DNA of 64,000 nt from Lysobacter avium (GTDB taxonomy: Bacteria > Pseudomonadota > Gammaproteobacteria > Xanthomonadales > Xanthomonadaceae): positions 1,364,001-1,428,000 of the forward strand of contig NZ_CP063657.1 in assembly GCF_015209745.1 (NCBI RefSeq). The letters are read 5' to 3'. Below the pieces are notes generated by a model. That model did not search any database, had not been told where the DNA came from, and saw only the letters and a program-made list of their open reading frames with translations. A program made the translations under genes and the position numbers. Below, in pieces: positions 37,351 to 49,679 of this stretch; the first letter of the stretch is position 1, and each line of letters begins with the position of its first letter.

Positions 37351-38973
37351 TTGGTGGCTAATCACGTTTACACCGCGGCCGCATTAGCGGCCGCATTCTT
37401 TCTGGCCCCGGCGAACGCCCAGGCATCGCCGCAGGCTGCGCTGCCATCCGCTGAGGTCACTACTGCGGTCGACGACGTGGTCGCCCGGTACGAGTTGCCG
37501 GGCATCGCCGTAGGCGTCGTCGTTGACGGCAAGGTCCGGCACTGGGAAGTACGCGGCGAGACGGCTGCGGGAAGTGGCGAGCGCGTGGGCCGCGATACGC
37601 TGTTCAAGGTTGCGTCAAACACCAAGGCGATGACAGCGGCTTTGCTCGCGCGCCAGGTCGATGCCGGCCTGCTGGCCTGGGACGACCCGGTGGTGAAGCA
37701 CCTGCCCGGGTTCCGGATGTACGAGGACTGGGTTACCAGGGAAATGCAGGTGCGCGACCTGTTGATCCACAACAGCGGCATGGGGCCGGGCGCCGGCGAC
37801 CTGATGCTGTGGCCCGAGCCGAACCATTTCACCCGCGACGACGTGATTGCAGGGCTGGAATACCTCAAGCCGCGCTGGAGCTTCCGCTCCCGCTATGCCT
37901 ACGACAACACGCTCTACATCGTCGCCGGCGAAGTCGCCGCCGCCGTGGGTGGAGCTCCGTATGACGTGCTGTTGCGGCGCGAAGTCTTCGAGCCGCTGGG
38001 AATGGACGGCTGCCGGATCGGCGAGTGGCGGATCTCGGAGGCGGGCAGCGTAGCCTCGCCACACGTAAAGCGCCAGGGGCAGTGGATAGCGAGGCAGGAC
38101 GGCGAAGTCGTGGCGGACATGCCGATGGCGGCGGCCGGCGGGGTGCGTTGCAGTCTGGACAGCATGCTGCGGTGGACGCAGACGTGGCTGGCCGAAGAGG
38201 GCGATACACCGCATTCCGGGTGGCTTTCAAAGAAGCAGCGCGAGGCAGTCTGGACGCCTCACATGCCGATGCCGCTCACATCGCGCATGCGCGAATGGAA
38301 CAAGAGCCACTTCTACGCTTATGGCTACGGCTGGCGCCTGAGCGACGTGGACGGCACTGCCAAGGTGGCCCACACCGGCACGCTTTCGGGCATGTATTCC
38401 GCGGTGACCCTGCTGCCGGAGTTGGGCACGGGCTTCGTGATCCTGATCAACGGTGAGGCGGGAGAGGCGCGCACGGTGCTGGAACAGGTCCTGACCAAGC
38501 ACTTCACTGCGCCTGGGCAAAACCGCACCGTCGCTTACTACGCGGAGGATCTGGCCCGCGAAAGGGCGGCTCCTGAATCGAGTGCCGCCAGACAATCGTC
38601 GGGAGCCCCGGTCGCAGATGCGAGAGCTTCTGCGCCTCGGTCTATCGCGTCTTCCAGCGAGCTGGCGCCCTGGCTCGGCGAGTACCGCGACCCCTGGTTT
38701 GGCGACGTCTCGATCTGCCCGTCAGACTCCGGAGCGCGATTCGAGTCGGCCAATTCACCGCGCCTTTCAGGACCGGTATTCAATGCAGCAGGGCGTTTCC
38801 TGGTCGATTTCGAGGCCCTGGAGTCGGATGCGGATGCCTGGCTGGATTTTGCGAACGATTCGCCTGACGGAAAGAAGCAACTCACGATGGCGAAGGTCGA
38901 TCCCGACGCGGACTTCAGCTACGACTATGAGGACCTGCATTTCCGGCGCACGGGTGAGTGTGCAAGTCAATGA
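37351..38973 (+). CDS. Exported serine hydrolase, beta-lactamase family, with C-terminal extra domain
   Basis: 540 residues from TTG 37351. Signal peptide about 1-25 (ANAQA). Class C beta-lactamase/PBP4*-type fold with Ser89-Asn-Thr-Lys92, Tyr184-Asp-Asn186 and His341-Thr-Gly343, the three active-site motifs. Residues after about 430 form a DUF3471-like beta domain (WLGEYRDPWFGDVSI). Family members include D-aminopeptidases, DD-peptidases and esterases. Downstream of the Oar-like receptor; with the NlpC and epimerase genes close by, a peptidase acting on D-amino-acid peptides is the likeliest role, but it is not shown. Confidence 0.88.
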   Translation: MVANHVYTAAALAAAFFLAPANAQASPQAALPSAEVTTAVDDVVARYELPGIAVGVVVDGKVRHWEVRGETAAGSGERVGRDTLFKVASNTKAMTAALLARQVDAGLLAWDDPVVKHLPGFRMYEDWVTREMQVRDLLIHNSGMGPGAGDLMLWPEPNHFTRDDVIAGLEYLKPRWSFRSRYAYDNTLYIVAGEVAAAVGGAPYDVLLRREVFEPLGMDGCRIGEWRISEAGSVASPHVKRQGQWIARQDGEVVADMPMAAAGGVRCSLDSMLRWTQTWLAEEGDTPHSGWLSKKQREAVWTPHMPMPLTSRMREWNKSHFYAYGYGWRLSDVDGTAKVAHTGTLSGMYSAVTLLPELGTGFVILINGEAGEARTVLEQVLTKHFTAPGQNRTVAYYAEDLARERAAPESSAARQSSGAPVADARASAPRSIASSSELAPWLGEYRDPWFGDVSICPSDSGARFESANSPRLSGPVFNAAGRFLVDFEALESDADAWLDFANDSPDGKKQLTMAKVDPDADFSYDYEDLHFRRTGECASQ

Positions 38974-39031
38974 GTTTTGCCGCCCCCAACCCGACCCGGA
39001 CTGACCCCCTACGCTCAACCCGGAGACCCGG

Positions 39032-40156
39032 ATGTTGCGAACTGACCCTGCCAGGAAGCCTCTGTCGTTTCCCCTGCTGGGAGGGTTCTTCATTGCCATC
39101 CTCCTCGGTGCCTGCGCGATGACCCCGGCTGGCGGCGAACTTTCGGCCGAAGCGGCAGACGAAGCAGATTCTGCGGTGGTGACAAAGAAGATCGACCAGC
39201 TGATGAACCGCTATGCCGGCAGCGGTCCGGGGGCGTCGCTGCTGGTTGTGCGCGCTGGCAAGCCGGCGATCCGTCGATCCTATGGGATGGCAGACGTCGA
39301 GAAAGCGGTGCCTGTCACGCCGGCGACGAATTTCCGGCTGGCCTCCGTCAGCAAGCAGTTCACCGCCGCGGCGATTCTTCTCCTGGTCGAGGATGGGCGC
39401 CTGACGCTGGAGGATCGGGTTGGCAAGTGGCTGCCGGAGCTGCCCGCCGCGACTGCGGCGATCACGATTCGCCACCTGCTGACTCATGTCTCCGGCCTGA
39501 TCGACTACGAGGATGAAATGTCCGCCGAGCTGGACCGCCAGGTCCACGATGCCGACGTCCTGCAGATCCTGGCCGAGCTGGATCGGACCTACTTTCCGCC
39601 GGGTAGCGATTTCCGCTACAGCAACAGTGCATACGCGCTTCTGGCGCTGATCGTTGAGCGCATCTCCGGTGAGGAATACCCCGCGTTCCTGGAGAACAGG
39701 ATTTTCCGACCTCTGGGAATGAGCACTACGCTGGCCTTCGTGGACGGCGGGCCGGGGGTCGAGAATCGCGCCTACGGCTACAGCCGGAAAGACGGCATCT
39801 GGGTGCGGACTGACCAAAGCCCGACCAGCGCAGTCCTGGGTGACGGCGGAATCTACTCATCCATCGACGACCTGGCCAAGTGGAACGCCGCGCTCGGCGA
39901 CGACCGTTTGTTGTCTGACGAGTCACGCGACCTGGCGTTCACCGCGGCCGTGTCGACCAACGATCCGGGAGTCGACTACGGTCTTGGCTGGTACGTCGGC
40001 AAAGACCGGGTATGGCATTCGGGCGAGACGATCGGCTTCCGCAATGTACTCGTGCGATACCCGAAGCAGGGTCTGGCGGTGGTCATCCTGAGCAACCGCA
40101 ACGACCCCGAACCGATGGCAACCGCCCTGGCCATCTCGGCCCTGTTTCAGCAATAG
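39032..40156 (+). CDS. Serine hydrolase lipoprotein, beta-lactamase family
   Basis: 374 residues. Lipoprotein signal LLGAC with Cys28. Active-site motifs Ser105-Val-Ser-Lys108, Tyr196-Ser-Asn198 and His329-Ser-Gly331 of the class C beta-lactamase/PBP fold; shorter than its neighbour because it lacks the C-terminal beta domain. Same strand, 58 bases after the first hydrolase. Low similarity by eye to the neighbour outside the motifs, so this is probably not a recent duplication. Likely a periplasmic or outer-membrane-attached peptidase; substrate unknown. Confidence 0.88.
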   Translation: MLRTDPARKPLSFPLLGGFFIAILLGACAMTPAGGELSAEAADEADSAVVTKKIDQLMNRYAGSGPGASLLVVRAGKPAIRRSYGMADVEKAVPVTPATNFRLASVSKQFTAAAILLLVEDGRLTLEDRVGKWLPELPAATAAITIRHLLTHVSGLIDYEDEMSAELDRQVHDADVLQILAELDRTYFPPGSDFRYSNSAYALLALIVERISGEEYPAFLENRIFRPLGMSTTLAFVDGGPGVENRAYGYSRKDGIWVRTDQSPTSAVLGDGGIYSSIDDLAKWNAALGDDRLLSDESRDLAFTAAVSTNDPGVDYGLGWYVGKDRVWHSGETIGFRNVLVRYPKQGLAVVILSNRNDPEPMATALAISALFQQ

Positions 40157-40216
40157 GCAATTGGCAGCACCCGCACGGCCGCATTCGCCGGACGTACGGA
40201 AGTTGAGGGCATGAAA

Positions 40217-40239
40217 AAAGCGGCCACCTCGGCCGCTTT
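40217..40239. terminator. Bidirectional terminator between the hydrolase and acnA
   Basis: AAAGCGGCC/GGCCGCTTT, a 9-bp stem with a 5-base loop, flanked by further A residues on the left and TTCTCC on the right, between convergent genes. Confidence 0.8.
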
Positions 40240-40288
40240 CTCCATCACACGGCCCGGCTGTGGCAGCCGGGCCGGCAAAAAGTGTGCG

Positions 40289-43045
<2,757 letters not shown>

Positions 43046-43284
43046 GGGGGGAGCTCCTTGTTGCGGATGGCGTGCGGGACAGGGCTGGGGCGGCCCGTCT
43101 CCTTGCGATGTTGTTGGCAGCTGGTACGGGGGCAGTGGCGAACAGCGACAGATTGCGGGATCCACCCACGAGGGGACCCAGCTTACAAGGCCAGGCGTGT
43201 TGATCGCGTCATCACGTTGGTGAACGCGGCGCCGATTCCACTGGCGCTCGCCTCTACCTGGACTGGACAGAGTATGCCTGAAAA

Positions 43285-43307
43285 AGTATGTATTATGAAG
43301 ACATACT
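43285..43307 (+). promoter_or_regulatory. Operator-like palindrome at the vapBC promoter
   Basis: AGTATGT-N9-ACATACT, perfect 7-base arms, with a further AGTATG copy at 43271. A TGGACA -35-like box is at 43264-43269. The site is 17 bases before the antitoxin ATG at 43324. VapBC pairs are usually autorepressed at such repeats. Confidence 0.6.
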
Positions 43308-43323
43308 CCTATTTGCGGACCTT

Positions 43324-43557
43324 ATGGACGTTACCGTTGCAGAGCGCGGCCAGATCACTTTGCCCAAAGCTGTGCGTGACGCGCTGGGGTTGAGCAAGGG
43401 CACGCTGCTGAAAGTGGAACTCGAGGGCAGCCGCATCATCCTGAGCAAGAGCGTCGACGACGCGCTGTCACGGGTTCGTGGCAAGTTCGAGGTGGACAGG
43501 GTCGAACCGGACGACAGCAAACCGGGCTCATCGCGCGACAGTGGACAGCGGCGATGA
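43324..43557 (+). CDS. vapB: AbrB/VapB-type antitoxin
   Basis: 77 residues from ATG 43324. The swapped-hairpin AbrB domain fills the N-terminus (MDVTVAERGQITLPKAVRDA ... GLSKGTLLKVELEG), and the C-terminal tail, rich in charged residues, should wrap the toxin. An earlier in-frame ATG at 43288 lies inside the operator palindrome and is unlikely to be the start. It overlaps the toxin gene by ATGA. Confidence 0.88.
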   Translation: MDVTVAERGQITLPKAVRDALGLSKGTLLKVELEGSRIILSKSVDDALSRVRGKFEVDRVEPDDSKPGSSRDSGQRR

Positions 43558-43952
43558 TCGCGGTCGACGCGCCGGTCGTTGTTGAGCTTCTCAGCGATGG
43601 ACCACAGGCCGATGCGGTCGAATCGTGTCTCCGCCAGGCGCTTGTCGCCGGTCGGGTCGTGATCTGCAGCGTAACGCTCGCGGAAATCTGTGCCTCGCTG
43701 CGCGGCGGGTCGCAGGTGCACGAGGCACTGGAAGAAATGGGCCTGCATTTCAGTCCGCTGGAGGCCAAGTCCGCGCTGCGTGCTGGTGAGATGCAACGCC
43801 GGCACCGCGAGCGCAGCGGCGCATCGGAACGATTGGCCAACTTCTTGGTGGGAGCCCATGCGCTGCTCCAGTGCGACGCGCTCATCACCTGGAACGACTC
43901 GTTCTATCGGGATTATTTCAAGGGTCTCAAGCTGATCGTCCCGCGCCCCTGA
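43554..43952 (+). CDS. vapC: VapC-type PIN-domain toxin
   Basis: 132 residues. PIN-domain ribonuclease with the acidic site residues Asp5 (MIAVDAP), Glu44 (TLAEIC), Asp108 (LQCDALIT) and Asp115 (WNDSFY). VapC toxins cut specific tRNAs or rRNA and stop translation unless bound by VapB. The 4-base overlap with the antitoxin keeps the usual antitoxin-first order. The pair sits between acnA and hflD with no sign of a larger mobile element. Confidence 0.9.
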   Translation: MIAVDAPVVVELLSDGPQADAVESCLRQALVAGRVVICSVTLAEICASLRGGSQVHEALEEMGLHFSPLEAKSALRAGEMQRRHRERSGASERLANFLVGAHALLQCDALITWNDSFYRDYFKGLKLIVPRP

Positions 43953-43997
43953 TCGCGGATCCAGACTCGCCCCGCAGGGGTGCCTTGTGATCGTGGT

Positions 43998-44600
43998 TCA
44001 GCCGCCCAGATGCGCGTTCACTGCCGCAGCGAGATCGCGCCTGCGCAGAATGAAATCGAGGAATCCACCGCCCGACTGACGCCACAGCACCGCCGAGCGG
44101 ATCGCCGACAGCAGCACGGCGCGCACCTCGGCGACCACCGCCGGCTGCCCGAGATAGTGCGGGTTGCCCTGCACCAGCACGCGCGGTCGCAGGTTGCTCA
44201 GCGTTTTCGAGTAAAGCCCGCCAAGCGCGGCGAGCACTTCGGGATGGGCGACGCCCAGCTCATCGGCCTTGTCCTTCTGCGCGAGGATGCCTTCCTGCAC
44301 TTCGCTGACCATGTCCATGTCGGCAACGAAGCGGCGCTCCAGCTGGGTGACGGACAGGGCCAGCCGCGGCAGCTGCGCGTCCTTTGTGGTCCCACCGAAG
44401 TAGTCCCGCAGCAACAACAGCCCCGGCCTCAACGCCGCCGCACCGCCATAGACATCGGCCACGGACGCGGCGTCGATCTGGAAGACCGAGCTGAGCATGG
44501 TTTCCAGCACCGAAGCCTCCGCCTGCCCGGTATCGGCAATGCGCCTTACCTGCGCCAGGGCCTGGGCGAGCCCGGCAAGCGCCAACACGCGGTCGGACAT
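43998..44600 (-). CDS. hflD: HflD family high-frequency lysogenisation protein homologue
   Basis: 200 residues from ATG 44600 (MSDRVLALAGLAQAL), which fits the family N-terminus; ATG 44654 adds 18 residues and gives an ATGA overlap with the mnmA stop, so it cannot be excluded. All-helical, with LRPRVLVQGNPHYL and a C-terminal LRSAVLWRQSGGG-like stretch (here AIRSAVLWRQSGGG). In E. coli HflD is membrane associated and binds phage lambda CII; its cell function is unclear. The order nudJ-mnmA-hflD is conserved in gammaproteobacteria. Confidence 0.9.
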   Translation of the reverse strand: MSDRVLALAGLAQALAQVRRIADTGQAEASVLETMLSSVFQIDAASVADVYGGAAALRPGLLLLRDYFGGTTKDAQLPRLALSVTQLERRFVADMDMVSEVQEGILAQKDKADELGVAHPEVLAALGGLYSKTLSNLRPRVLVQGNPHYLGQPAVVAEVRAVLLSAIRSAVLWRQSGGGFLDFILRRRDLAAAVNAHLGG

Positions 44601-44650
44601 CGGGTTGAAGCGGGTGCTGGGCGATGGAATGGCGGTGGATCCAATGTCGG

Positions 44651-45799
44651 TCATTCGGAGGCGGTTCTCAGGCGTTGTTCGAGGGGAGCATCGGTGCGGG
44701 CGATCACCGCGCCGCCCAGGCATACGGACCCGTCATAGAGGACCAGCGATTGCCCGGGAGTCACTGCACGCTGGGGGTTGGCGAAGCGCACTTCAAGGCA
44801 GCCATCATCGCCGACGATGACTTCGCAGGCCTCATCGGCCTGCCGGTAGCGCGTCTGCGCGGTGCACTGGAATCGATCTGCCGGTGGGTCGCCACCGATC
44901 CAGTGCGCCTGTTCGGACCATAACAGGCCGGATTTCAGCCATGGCGTATCACTGCCCTGTTCCACATAGAGCACGTTGTCGGCCACATCCTTGCCGACGA
45001 CGTACCAGGGCTGGGAGCCAAAGCCGCGTACGCCGCCGATATTGAGTCCCTCGCGCTGTCCCAGGGTGAAATAGAACACACCCGGGTGGGTGCCTATAAC
45101 CTGTCCGTCCGGTGTGCGCATCTCGCCGCTGCGGGCGGGAAGGTACTGGCCGAGGAAGCTGCGGAAATCGCGTTCACCGATGAAGCAGATCCCCGTGGAA
45201 TCCTTCTTCGCAGCCGTCGGCAGTCCCGCATCCTGCGCCATCCGGCGAATGGCCGGCTTGTGCAGGCCCCCCAGCGGAAACTTCGTCGCCGCGAGCTGTT
45301 CCTGGCCCAACTGGTGGAGGAAGTAGGTCTGGTCCTTGTCGCGATCGACCCCCCGCAACAGGCGGTGCCTGCCGTGGTGGTAATCAACGCGGGCGTAGTG
45401 CCCCGTCGCCATGAATTCCGCACCCAGCTCGCGGGCTGAGTCCAGGAAGTGCTTGAACTTGATTTCCCGGTTGCACAGCACATCCGGATTCGGCGTACGG
45501 CCGGCCGCGTATTCGGCAAGGAAGTGAGCGAACACACCATCCCAGTACTCGCCGGAAAAATCACGGAAATGGATCGGGATGCCAAGCCGGCCGCAGACCG
45601 CCACCGCATCGCGTCGGTCCTCGTCGGCGCGGCAGTCGCCGCTGCCATCGTCCGCCCAGTTCTGCATGAACAGACCGGCGATGGGCTCGCCTGCGTCCCG
45701 CAGCAACATCGCGGCGACCGAGGAGTCGACACCACCGGACATGCCGACAACCGTGCGCGGTGCGCCTGCGCCGCCCGTCAATGGTCCAGTCGGGATCAC
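44651..45799 (-). CDS. mnmA: tRNA 2-thiouridine(34) synthase
   Basis: 382 residues from GTG 45799, which overlaps the nudJ stop as GTGA; a TTG at 45781 is an alternative. It thiolates U34 in the anticodon of Lys, Glu and Gln tRNAs, using ATP and a sulfur carrier. PP-loop SGGVDSS near residues 21-27, catalytic Cys in [12 protein letters not shown] and the second Cys in [13 protein letters not shown] longer reading frame upstream runs into the nudJ gene and is not needed. Confidence 0.95.
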   Translation of the reverse strand: MIPTGPLTGGAGAPRTVVGMSGGVDSSVAAMLLRDAGEPIAGLFMQNWADDGSGDCRADEDRRDAVAVCGRLGIPIHFRDFSGEYWDGVFAHFLAEYAAGRTPNPDVLCNREIKFKHFLDSARELGAEFMATGHYARVDYHHGRHRLLRGVDRDKDQTYFLHQLGQEQLAATKFPLGGLHKPAIRRMAQDAGLPTAAKKDSTGICFIGERDFRSFLGQYLPARSGEMRTPDGQVIGTHPGVFYFTLGQREGLNIGGVRGFGSQPWYVVGKDVADNVLYVEQGSDTPWLKSGLLWSEQAHWIGGDPPADRFQCTAQTRYRQADEACEVIVGDDGCLEVRFANPQRAVTPGQSLVLYDGSVCLGGAVIARTDAPLEQRLRTASE

Positions 45800-46272
45800 G
45801 CCTGCTGCAACAGCGCGAGGGGATGCCGCTGCCCGGCGAGGTAGTCGGCGACCGTCCGCCACACCAGCGGACTGCGATGACGATCGGCGGCCTGTTCCAG
45901 TTCCTCCGGGGTCATCCAGAGCGCCCGGGCGATGCCGTCGTCGAGGGTGCGCGACGGATCTTCGCCAAGCGCGTCACCGACAAATGCAAAGCGCAGGTAG
46001 TAGCGCGCCTTGTCGCCGGGCTCCAGCGGCGGTGCGCTCCACTGGTAGGCACCGATAAATGCAGTCAGACGGATGTCCCAGCGCGTTTCTTCGCGGGCTT
46101 CCCGCACCGCGGCCTCCTGCAGGCTCTCGTCTGGCTCCAGGTGTCCGGCAGGCTGGTTCAGCACCAACCGCCCCTTGGAGGTCTCCTCGACGATCAGCAG
46201 CCGCCCGTCGTGCTCGACGACGGTCGCCACGGTCACGTCCGGTTGCCAGAAGCGGCCTTCACGGTAGCTCAT
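45796..46272 (-). CDS. nudJ: Nudix hydrolase, NudJ-like phosphatase
   Basis: 158 residues. The Nudix box is complete (Gly43 to about residue 65: [20 protein letters not shown] then TRW), matching GX5EX7REUXEEXGU with the usual glutamates. E. coli NudJ, in the same position before mnmA, dephosphorylates HMP-pyrophosphate and nucleoside triphosphates. Overlaps mnmA by 4 bases and starts one base after the upstream gene ends. Confidence 0.9.
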   Translation of the reverse strand: MSYREGRFWQPDVTVATVVEHDGRLLIVEETSKGRLVLNQPAGHLEPDESLQEAAVREAREETRWDIRLTAFIGAYQWSAPPLEPGDKARYYLRFAFVGDALGEDPSRTLDDGIARALWMTPEELEQAADRHRSPLVWRTVADYLAGQRHPLALLQQA

Positions 46273-46800
46273 TCAGAACTCATCGGAGCCGGGGCTCAAC
46301 TCGGTTTCCATGGCGTCCGCGGTGGTGACGGCGGCGGCAATGGCGTCCTTCAGTTCCGTGGTACTCGCATCTGCAGCGATCTTCACCACGAACATCGCGA
46401 TGTCGCCCTGTTTCACCCAGCTGCCAAGGACGGAGTCGTGGGAGTCTTCCAGCAGGCGCACGGAGACTGGCGCGGGAAACCGGCCGCCATCGACACGGTA
46501 GGCGGGCGACCAGATTTCCCGGATCCTGTGCGATCCGAACTCGTGCACAGGGCTGCGCACGTACGCCAGCTGGGTGCGGTCGTCTTCCATTTCCAGGACC
46601 AGCTTGAAATCACCGTCGTCGTCGACGTCGTGGTCGTAGCCAAGCTCGTCGAGCTGCCTGCCGATCGAGACCTCGACCGCGGGCGCTTCCACGGCGGCAG
46701 ACCGGGTGGATCCGACGGTTGCGTACTGCGCCGAAGCACTTGTGCTGGCCATGAGCATGGCGACCCCGAGGGCGCCAACGGCGCTGTGATTCAGTTTCAT
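46273..46800 (-). CDS. Exported YbjN-like protein of unknown function
   Basis: 175 residues. Signal peptide about 1-24 (STSASA|QY). The mature part begins with [20 protein letters not shown] and resembles the YbjN/T3SS-chaperone-like fold: alternating strands and one C-terminal helix ([12 protein letters not shown]). It ends one base before nudJ begins and so is likely co-transcribed with nudJ-mnmA-hflD. No enzyme motif is seen. The YbjN resemblance is by eye. Confidence 0.75.
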   Translation of the reverse strand: MKLNHSAVGALGVAMLMASTSASAQYATVGSTRSAAVEAPAVEVSIGRQLDELGYDHDVDDDGDFKLVLEMEDDRTQLAYVRSPVHEFGSHRIREIWSPAYRVDGGRFPAPVSVRLLEDSHDSVLGSWVKQGDIAMFVVKIAADASTTELKDAIAAAVTTADAMETELSPGSDEF

Positions 46801-46886
46801 GGATGCGGCCCCTGATTAAAACGTCAATTCTGAGGCAGTGCCTGAAGCGCGTCCATAAGGGGCGGCAAAGCGTCGATCCGGCCATC

Positions 46887-46892
46887 TATAAT
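46887..46892 (+). promoter_or_regulatory. TATAAT box 6 bases before the clpS ATG
   Basis: A perfect -10 consensus; transcription from it would begin close to the A of the start codon at 46899, giving a leaderless mRNA. The -35 region is weak (GGCAAA at 46864-46869, 17-base spacer). No Shine-Dalgarno is present. Confidence 0.55.
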
Positions 46893-46898
46893 GCGCGC

Positions 46899-47219
46899 AT
46901 GCCAAGACAGACTGAAACCGAGCACCACCACGGCACCGTTGCCGAGGCGGGCAGGCCCGAGCTGGCCCCGCCGCCGATGTACTCCGTGCTGCTGCTCAAC
47001 GATGACTACACCCCGATGGACTTCGTGGTGGAGGTACTGACGCGCTTTTTCCCTATGACCGCGGAGAATGCCACCCAGATCATGCTTCACGTGCATACCC
47101 GTGGTCGCGGGGTATGCGGGGTTTTCACGCGCGACGTGGCCGAATCCAAGGTAGCGCAGGTCAACGAGTTCTCCAGACTGAACCAACACCCGTTGCTATG
47201 TACGATGGAAAGGGCCTGA
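46899..47219 (+). CDS. clpS: ATP-dependent Clp protease adaptor ClpS
   Basis: 106 residues from [12 protein letters not shown]. It delivers N-degron proteins to ClpAP. The binding-pocket segments are present: [16 protein letters not shown], and [16 protein letters not shown] with the hydrophobic site near it. Followed by clpA after 73 bases. The start has no ribosome-binding site but a TATAAT box ends 6 bases upstream, suggesting leaderless translation. Confidence 0.96.
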   Translation: MPRQTETEHHHGTVAEAGRPELAPPPMYSVLLLNDDYTPMDFVVEVLTRFFPMTAENATQIMLHVHTRGRGVCGVFTRDVAESKVAQVNEFSRLNQHPLLCTMERA

Positions 47220-47292
47220 AGCGTCGGCGGCGTGGAAATCGGTGCCGGCACCCCCATCTTGGGATGCAGTAGTTACCGGAGGCACACGCCCC

Positions 47293-49572
47293 ATGTTCAG
47301 TAAAGATCTCGAGTTCAGCATCGGCCAGTGCTACAAGCGCGCCCGTGAGGCACGCCACGAGTACATGACGGTCGAGCACCTGTTGCTGGCCCTGCTAGAC
47401 AACCCCTCGGCCGAATCGGTCCTGAAGGCCTGCGACGCGGACGACCACCGCCTGCGCAGCGACCTGGAAGAAGCGATTGCCACGTCGGTCTCGGTACTTC
47501 CCGATGACCTCGACCGCGACACCCAGCCCACCCTGGGCTTCCAGCGCGTGCTGCAACGCGCTGTCTACCACGTGCAGTCCTCCGGCAAGAAGGAGGTCAC
47601 CGGCGCCAACGTGCTGGTGGCGATCTTCGGCGAGAAGGATTCGCACGCCGTCTACTTCCTCAACCAGCAGGACATCGCCCGCCTGGATGTGGTGAATTAC
47701 CTGTCCCACGGCATTGCGCGCCACGGGGATGGCGAAGACAGCCAGCCCACCGATGGCGAAGCGCGCCCGGCGGAGGCCGAAGGCGAGGGCAAGGCCGATG
47801 CGCTGTCGGAGTTTGCCGTTGACCTCAACCAGCTGGCCCGCGACGGCAAGATCGATCCGCTGGTCGGCCGCGGCGAGGAAGTCGAGCGCACGATCCAGGT
47901 GCTCTGCCGCCGCCGCAAGAACAACCCGCTGTACGTGGGTGAAGCCGGCGTGGGCAAGACCGCCATCGCTGAAGGCCTGGCCAAGCGTATCGTGGACGGC
48001 GAAGTCCCCGAGGTGCTGGCCGACGCCATCATCTACGCGCTGGACCTGGGCGCGCTGGTGGCCGGAACCAAGTACCGCGGCGACTTCGAGAAGCGCCTGA
48101 AAGCGGTGCTGGCGCAGATGAAGAAGATTCCCGAGGCGATCCTGTTTATTGATGAGATCCACACCATCATCGGTGCGGGCTCGGCGTCGGGCGGCACCAT
48201 GGATGCCAGCAACCTGATCAAGCCGGCGCTGTCTTCAGGCGACCTGCGTTGCATCGGCTCGACCACGTTCCAGGAATACCGCGGCATCTTCGAGAAGGAC
48301 CGCGCCCTGGCACGCCGCTTCCAGAAGATCGATATCGTCGAGCCGACCCCGGGCGAGACCGTCGAGATCCTGCAGGGGCTCAAGCCGCGCTACGAGACCC
48401 ACCACGGCGTCACCTACAACGACGACGCGCTGCAGGCGGCGGTGGACCTGTCGGTCAAGCACATCGGGGACAGGTTGCTGCCGGACAAGGCGATCGACGT
48501 GATAGACGAGGCGGGTGCACGCCAGCGCCTGCTGCCCGAGGGCCAGCGCAAATCGCAGATCGATGTCGACGAGATCGAGACGATCGTGGCCAAGATGGCC
48601 CGGATTCCGGCGCGGCAGGTATCGGCCACCGACAAGGACGTGCTGCGCAACCTGGAGCGCAACCTGAAGATGGTGATCTTTGGCCAGGATCCGGCCATCG
48701 ACTCGCTCACTTCCGCGATCAAGCTGTCGCGTTCCGGCCTGGGCAATCCCGACAAGCCGATCGGCAACTTCCTGTTCGCCGGCCCGACCGGCGTGGGCAA
48801 GACCGAGGTGACCCGTCAGCTGGCGCTGCAGCTGGGCATCGAACTGGTGCGCTTCGACATGTCCGAGTACATGGAGCCGCATTCGGTGTCGCGCCTGATC
48901 GGTGCGCCTCCGGGGTACGTGGGTTTCGACCAGGGCGGCCTGCTGACCGAAAAGATCGTCAAGACGCCGCACTGCGTGCTGCTGCTGGACGAGGTGGAGA
49001 AGGCGCATCCGGACATCTTCAACATCCTGCTGCAGGTCATGGACCGCGGGGCGCTGACCGACACCAACGGCCGCGAGGCGAACTTCCGCAACGTGATCCT
49101 GGTGATGACCACCAACGCCGGTGCCGCCATGGCGTCGCGACGGACGATCGGCTTTACCCGCCAGGACCACAGCACCGACGCGATGGAAGCCATCCGCAAG
49201 GCCTTCAGTCCGGAATTCCGCAACCGCCTGGACGCGGTGGTGCAGTTCGATGCACTGGGCTTCGAGCACATCCTGCGCGTGGTGGACAAGTTCCTGATCG
49301 AGCTGGAAGCACAGCTGCAGGAGAAGGGCGTCACGCTGTCAACCACGCCGGAGGCGCGCGAGTGGCTGGCCCAGCACGGCTTCGATCCGCAGATGGGCGC
49401 AAGGCCGATGGCGCGCGTGATCCAGGACAGGATCAAGCGCCCGCTCGCCGACGAGCTGCTGTTCGGCAAGCTGATGAACGGCGGCCGCGTCAGCGTGGAG
49501 GTCAAGGACGACGAGCTGGTGATCGACTCGTGGCCCGAGCCGGAGAAGTTGCTGCCTGCCTCGGTGGAGTAG
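47293..49572 (+). CDS. clpA: ATP-dependent Clp protease ATP-binding subunit ClpA
   Basis: 759 residues from [13 protein letters not shown], preceded by CCGGAGG. An N-terminal Clp-repeat domain (1-140) that docks ClpS, a linker rich in Glu/Ala, and two AAA+ modules: Walker A GEAGVGKT at 216-223 and GPTGVGKT near 500. No ClpB-type middle coiled coil. It unfolds substrates for ClpP, which is not in this window. Converges on infA. Confidence 0.97.
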   Translation: MFSKDLEFSIGQCYKRAREARHEYMTVEHLLLALLDNPSAESVLKACDADDHRLRSDLEEAIATSVSVLPDDLDRDTQPTLGFQRVLQRAVYHVQSSGKKEVTGANVLVAIFGEKDSHAVYFLNQQDIARLDVVNYLSHGIARHGDGEDSQPTDGEARPAEAEGEGKADALSEFAVDLNQLARDGKIDPLVGRGEEVERTIQVLCRRRKNNPLYVGEAGVGKTAIAEGLAKRIVDGEVPEVLADAIIYALDLGALVAGTKYRGDFEKRLKAVLAQMKKIPEAILFIDEIHTIIGAGSASGGTMDASNLIKPALSSGDLRCIGSTTFQEYRGIFEKDRALARRFQKIDIVEPTPGETVEILQGLKPRYETHHGVTYNDDALQAAVDLSVKHIGDRLLPDKAIDVIDEAGARQRLLPEGQRKSQIDVDEIETIVAKMARIPARQVSATDKDVLRNLERNLKMVIFGQDPAIDSLTSAIKLSRSGLGNPDKPIGNFLFAGPTGVGKTEVTRQLALQLGIELVRFDMSEYMEPHSVSRLIGAPPGYVGFDQGGLLTEKIVKTPHCVLLLDEVEKAHPDIFNILLQVMDRGALTDTNGREANFRNVILVMTTNAGAAMASRRTIGFTRQDHSTDAMEAIRKAFSPEFRNRLDAVVQFDALGFEHILRVVDKFLIELEAQLQEKGVTLSTTPEAREWLAQHGFDPQMGARPMARVIQDRIKRPLADELLFGKLMNGGRVSVEVKDDELVIDSWPEPEKLLPASVE

Positions 49573-49631
49573 GGGACTGCCGTCCGGGTCGCGCCGTCGT
49601 GGCCGACCCGGCATTCCGGTTCGGAGTCACA

Positions 49632-49658
49632 AAAAAGGCGGCCACTGGCCGCCTTTTT
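49632..49658. terminator. Bidirectional terminator between clpA and infA
   Basis: A 12-bp stem, AAAAAGGCGGCC with GGCCGCCTTTTT, and an ACT loop, between the convergent genes. It has A-runs on one side and T-runs on the other, so it works in both directions. Confidence 0.88.
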
Positions 49659-49679
49659 CTTGTGCTGTACCCGCCGCGA

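Noticed and set aside
49573..49679. Serine tRNA gene between clpA and infA, as in E. coli
   Set aside because: The gap is only 107 bases, holds a terminator, and shows no cloverleaf.
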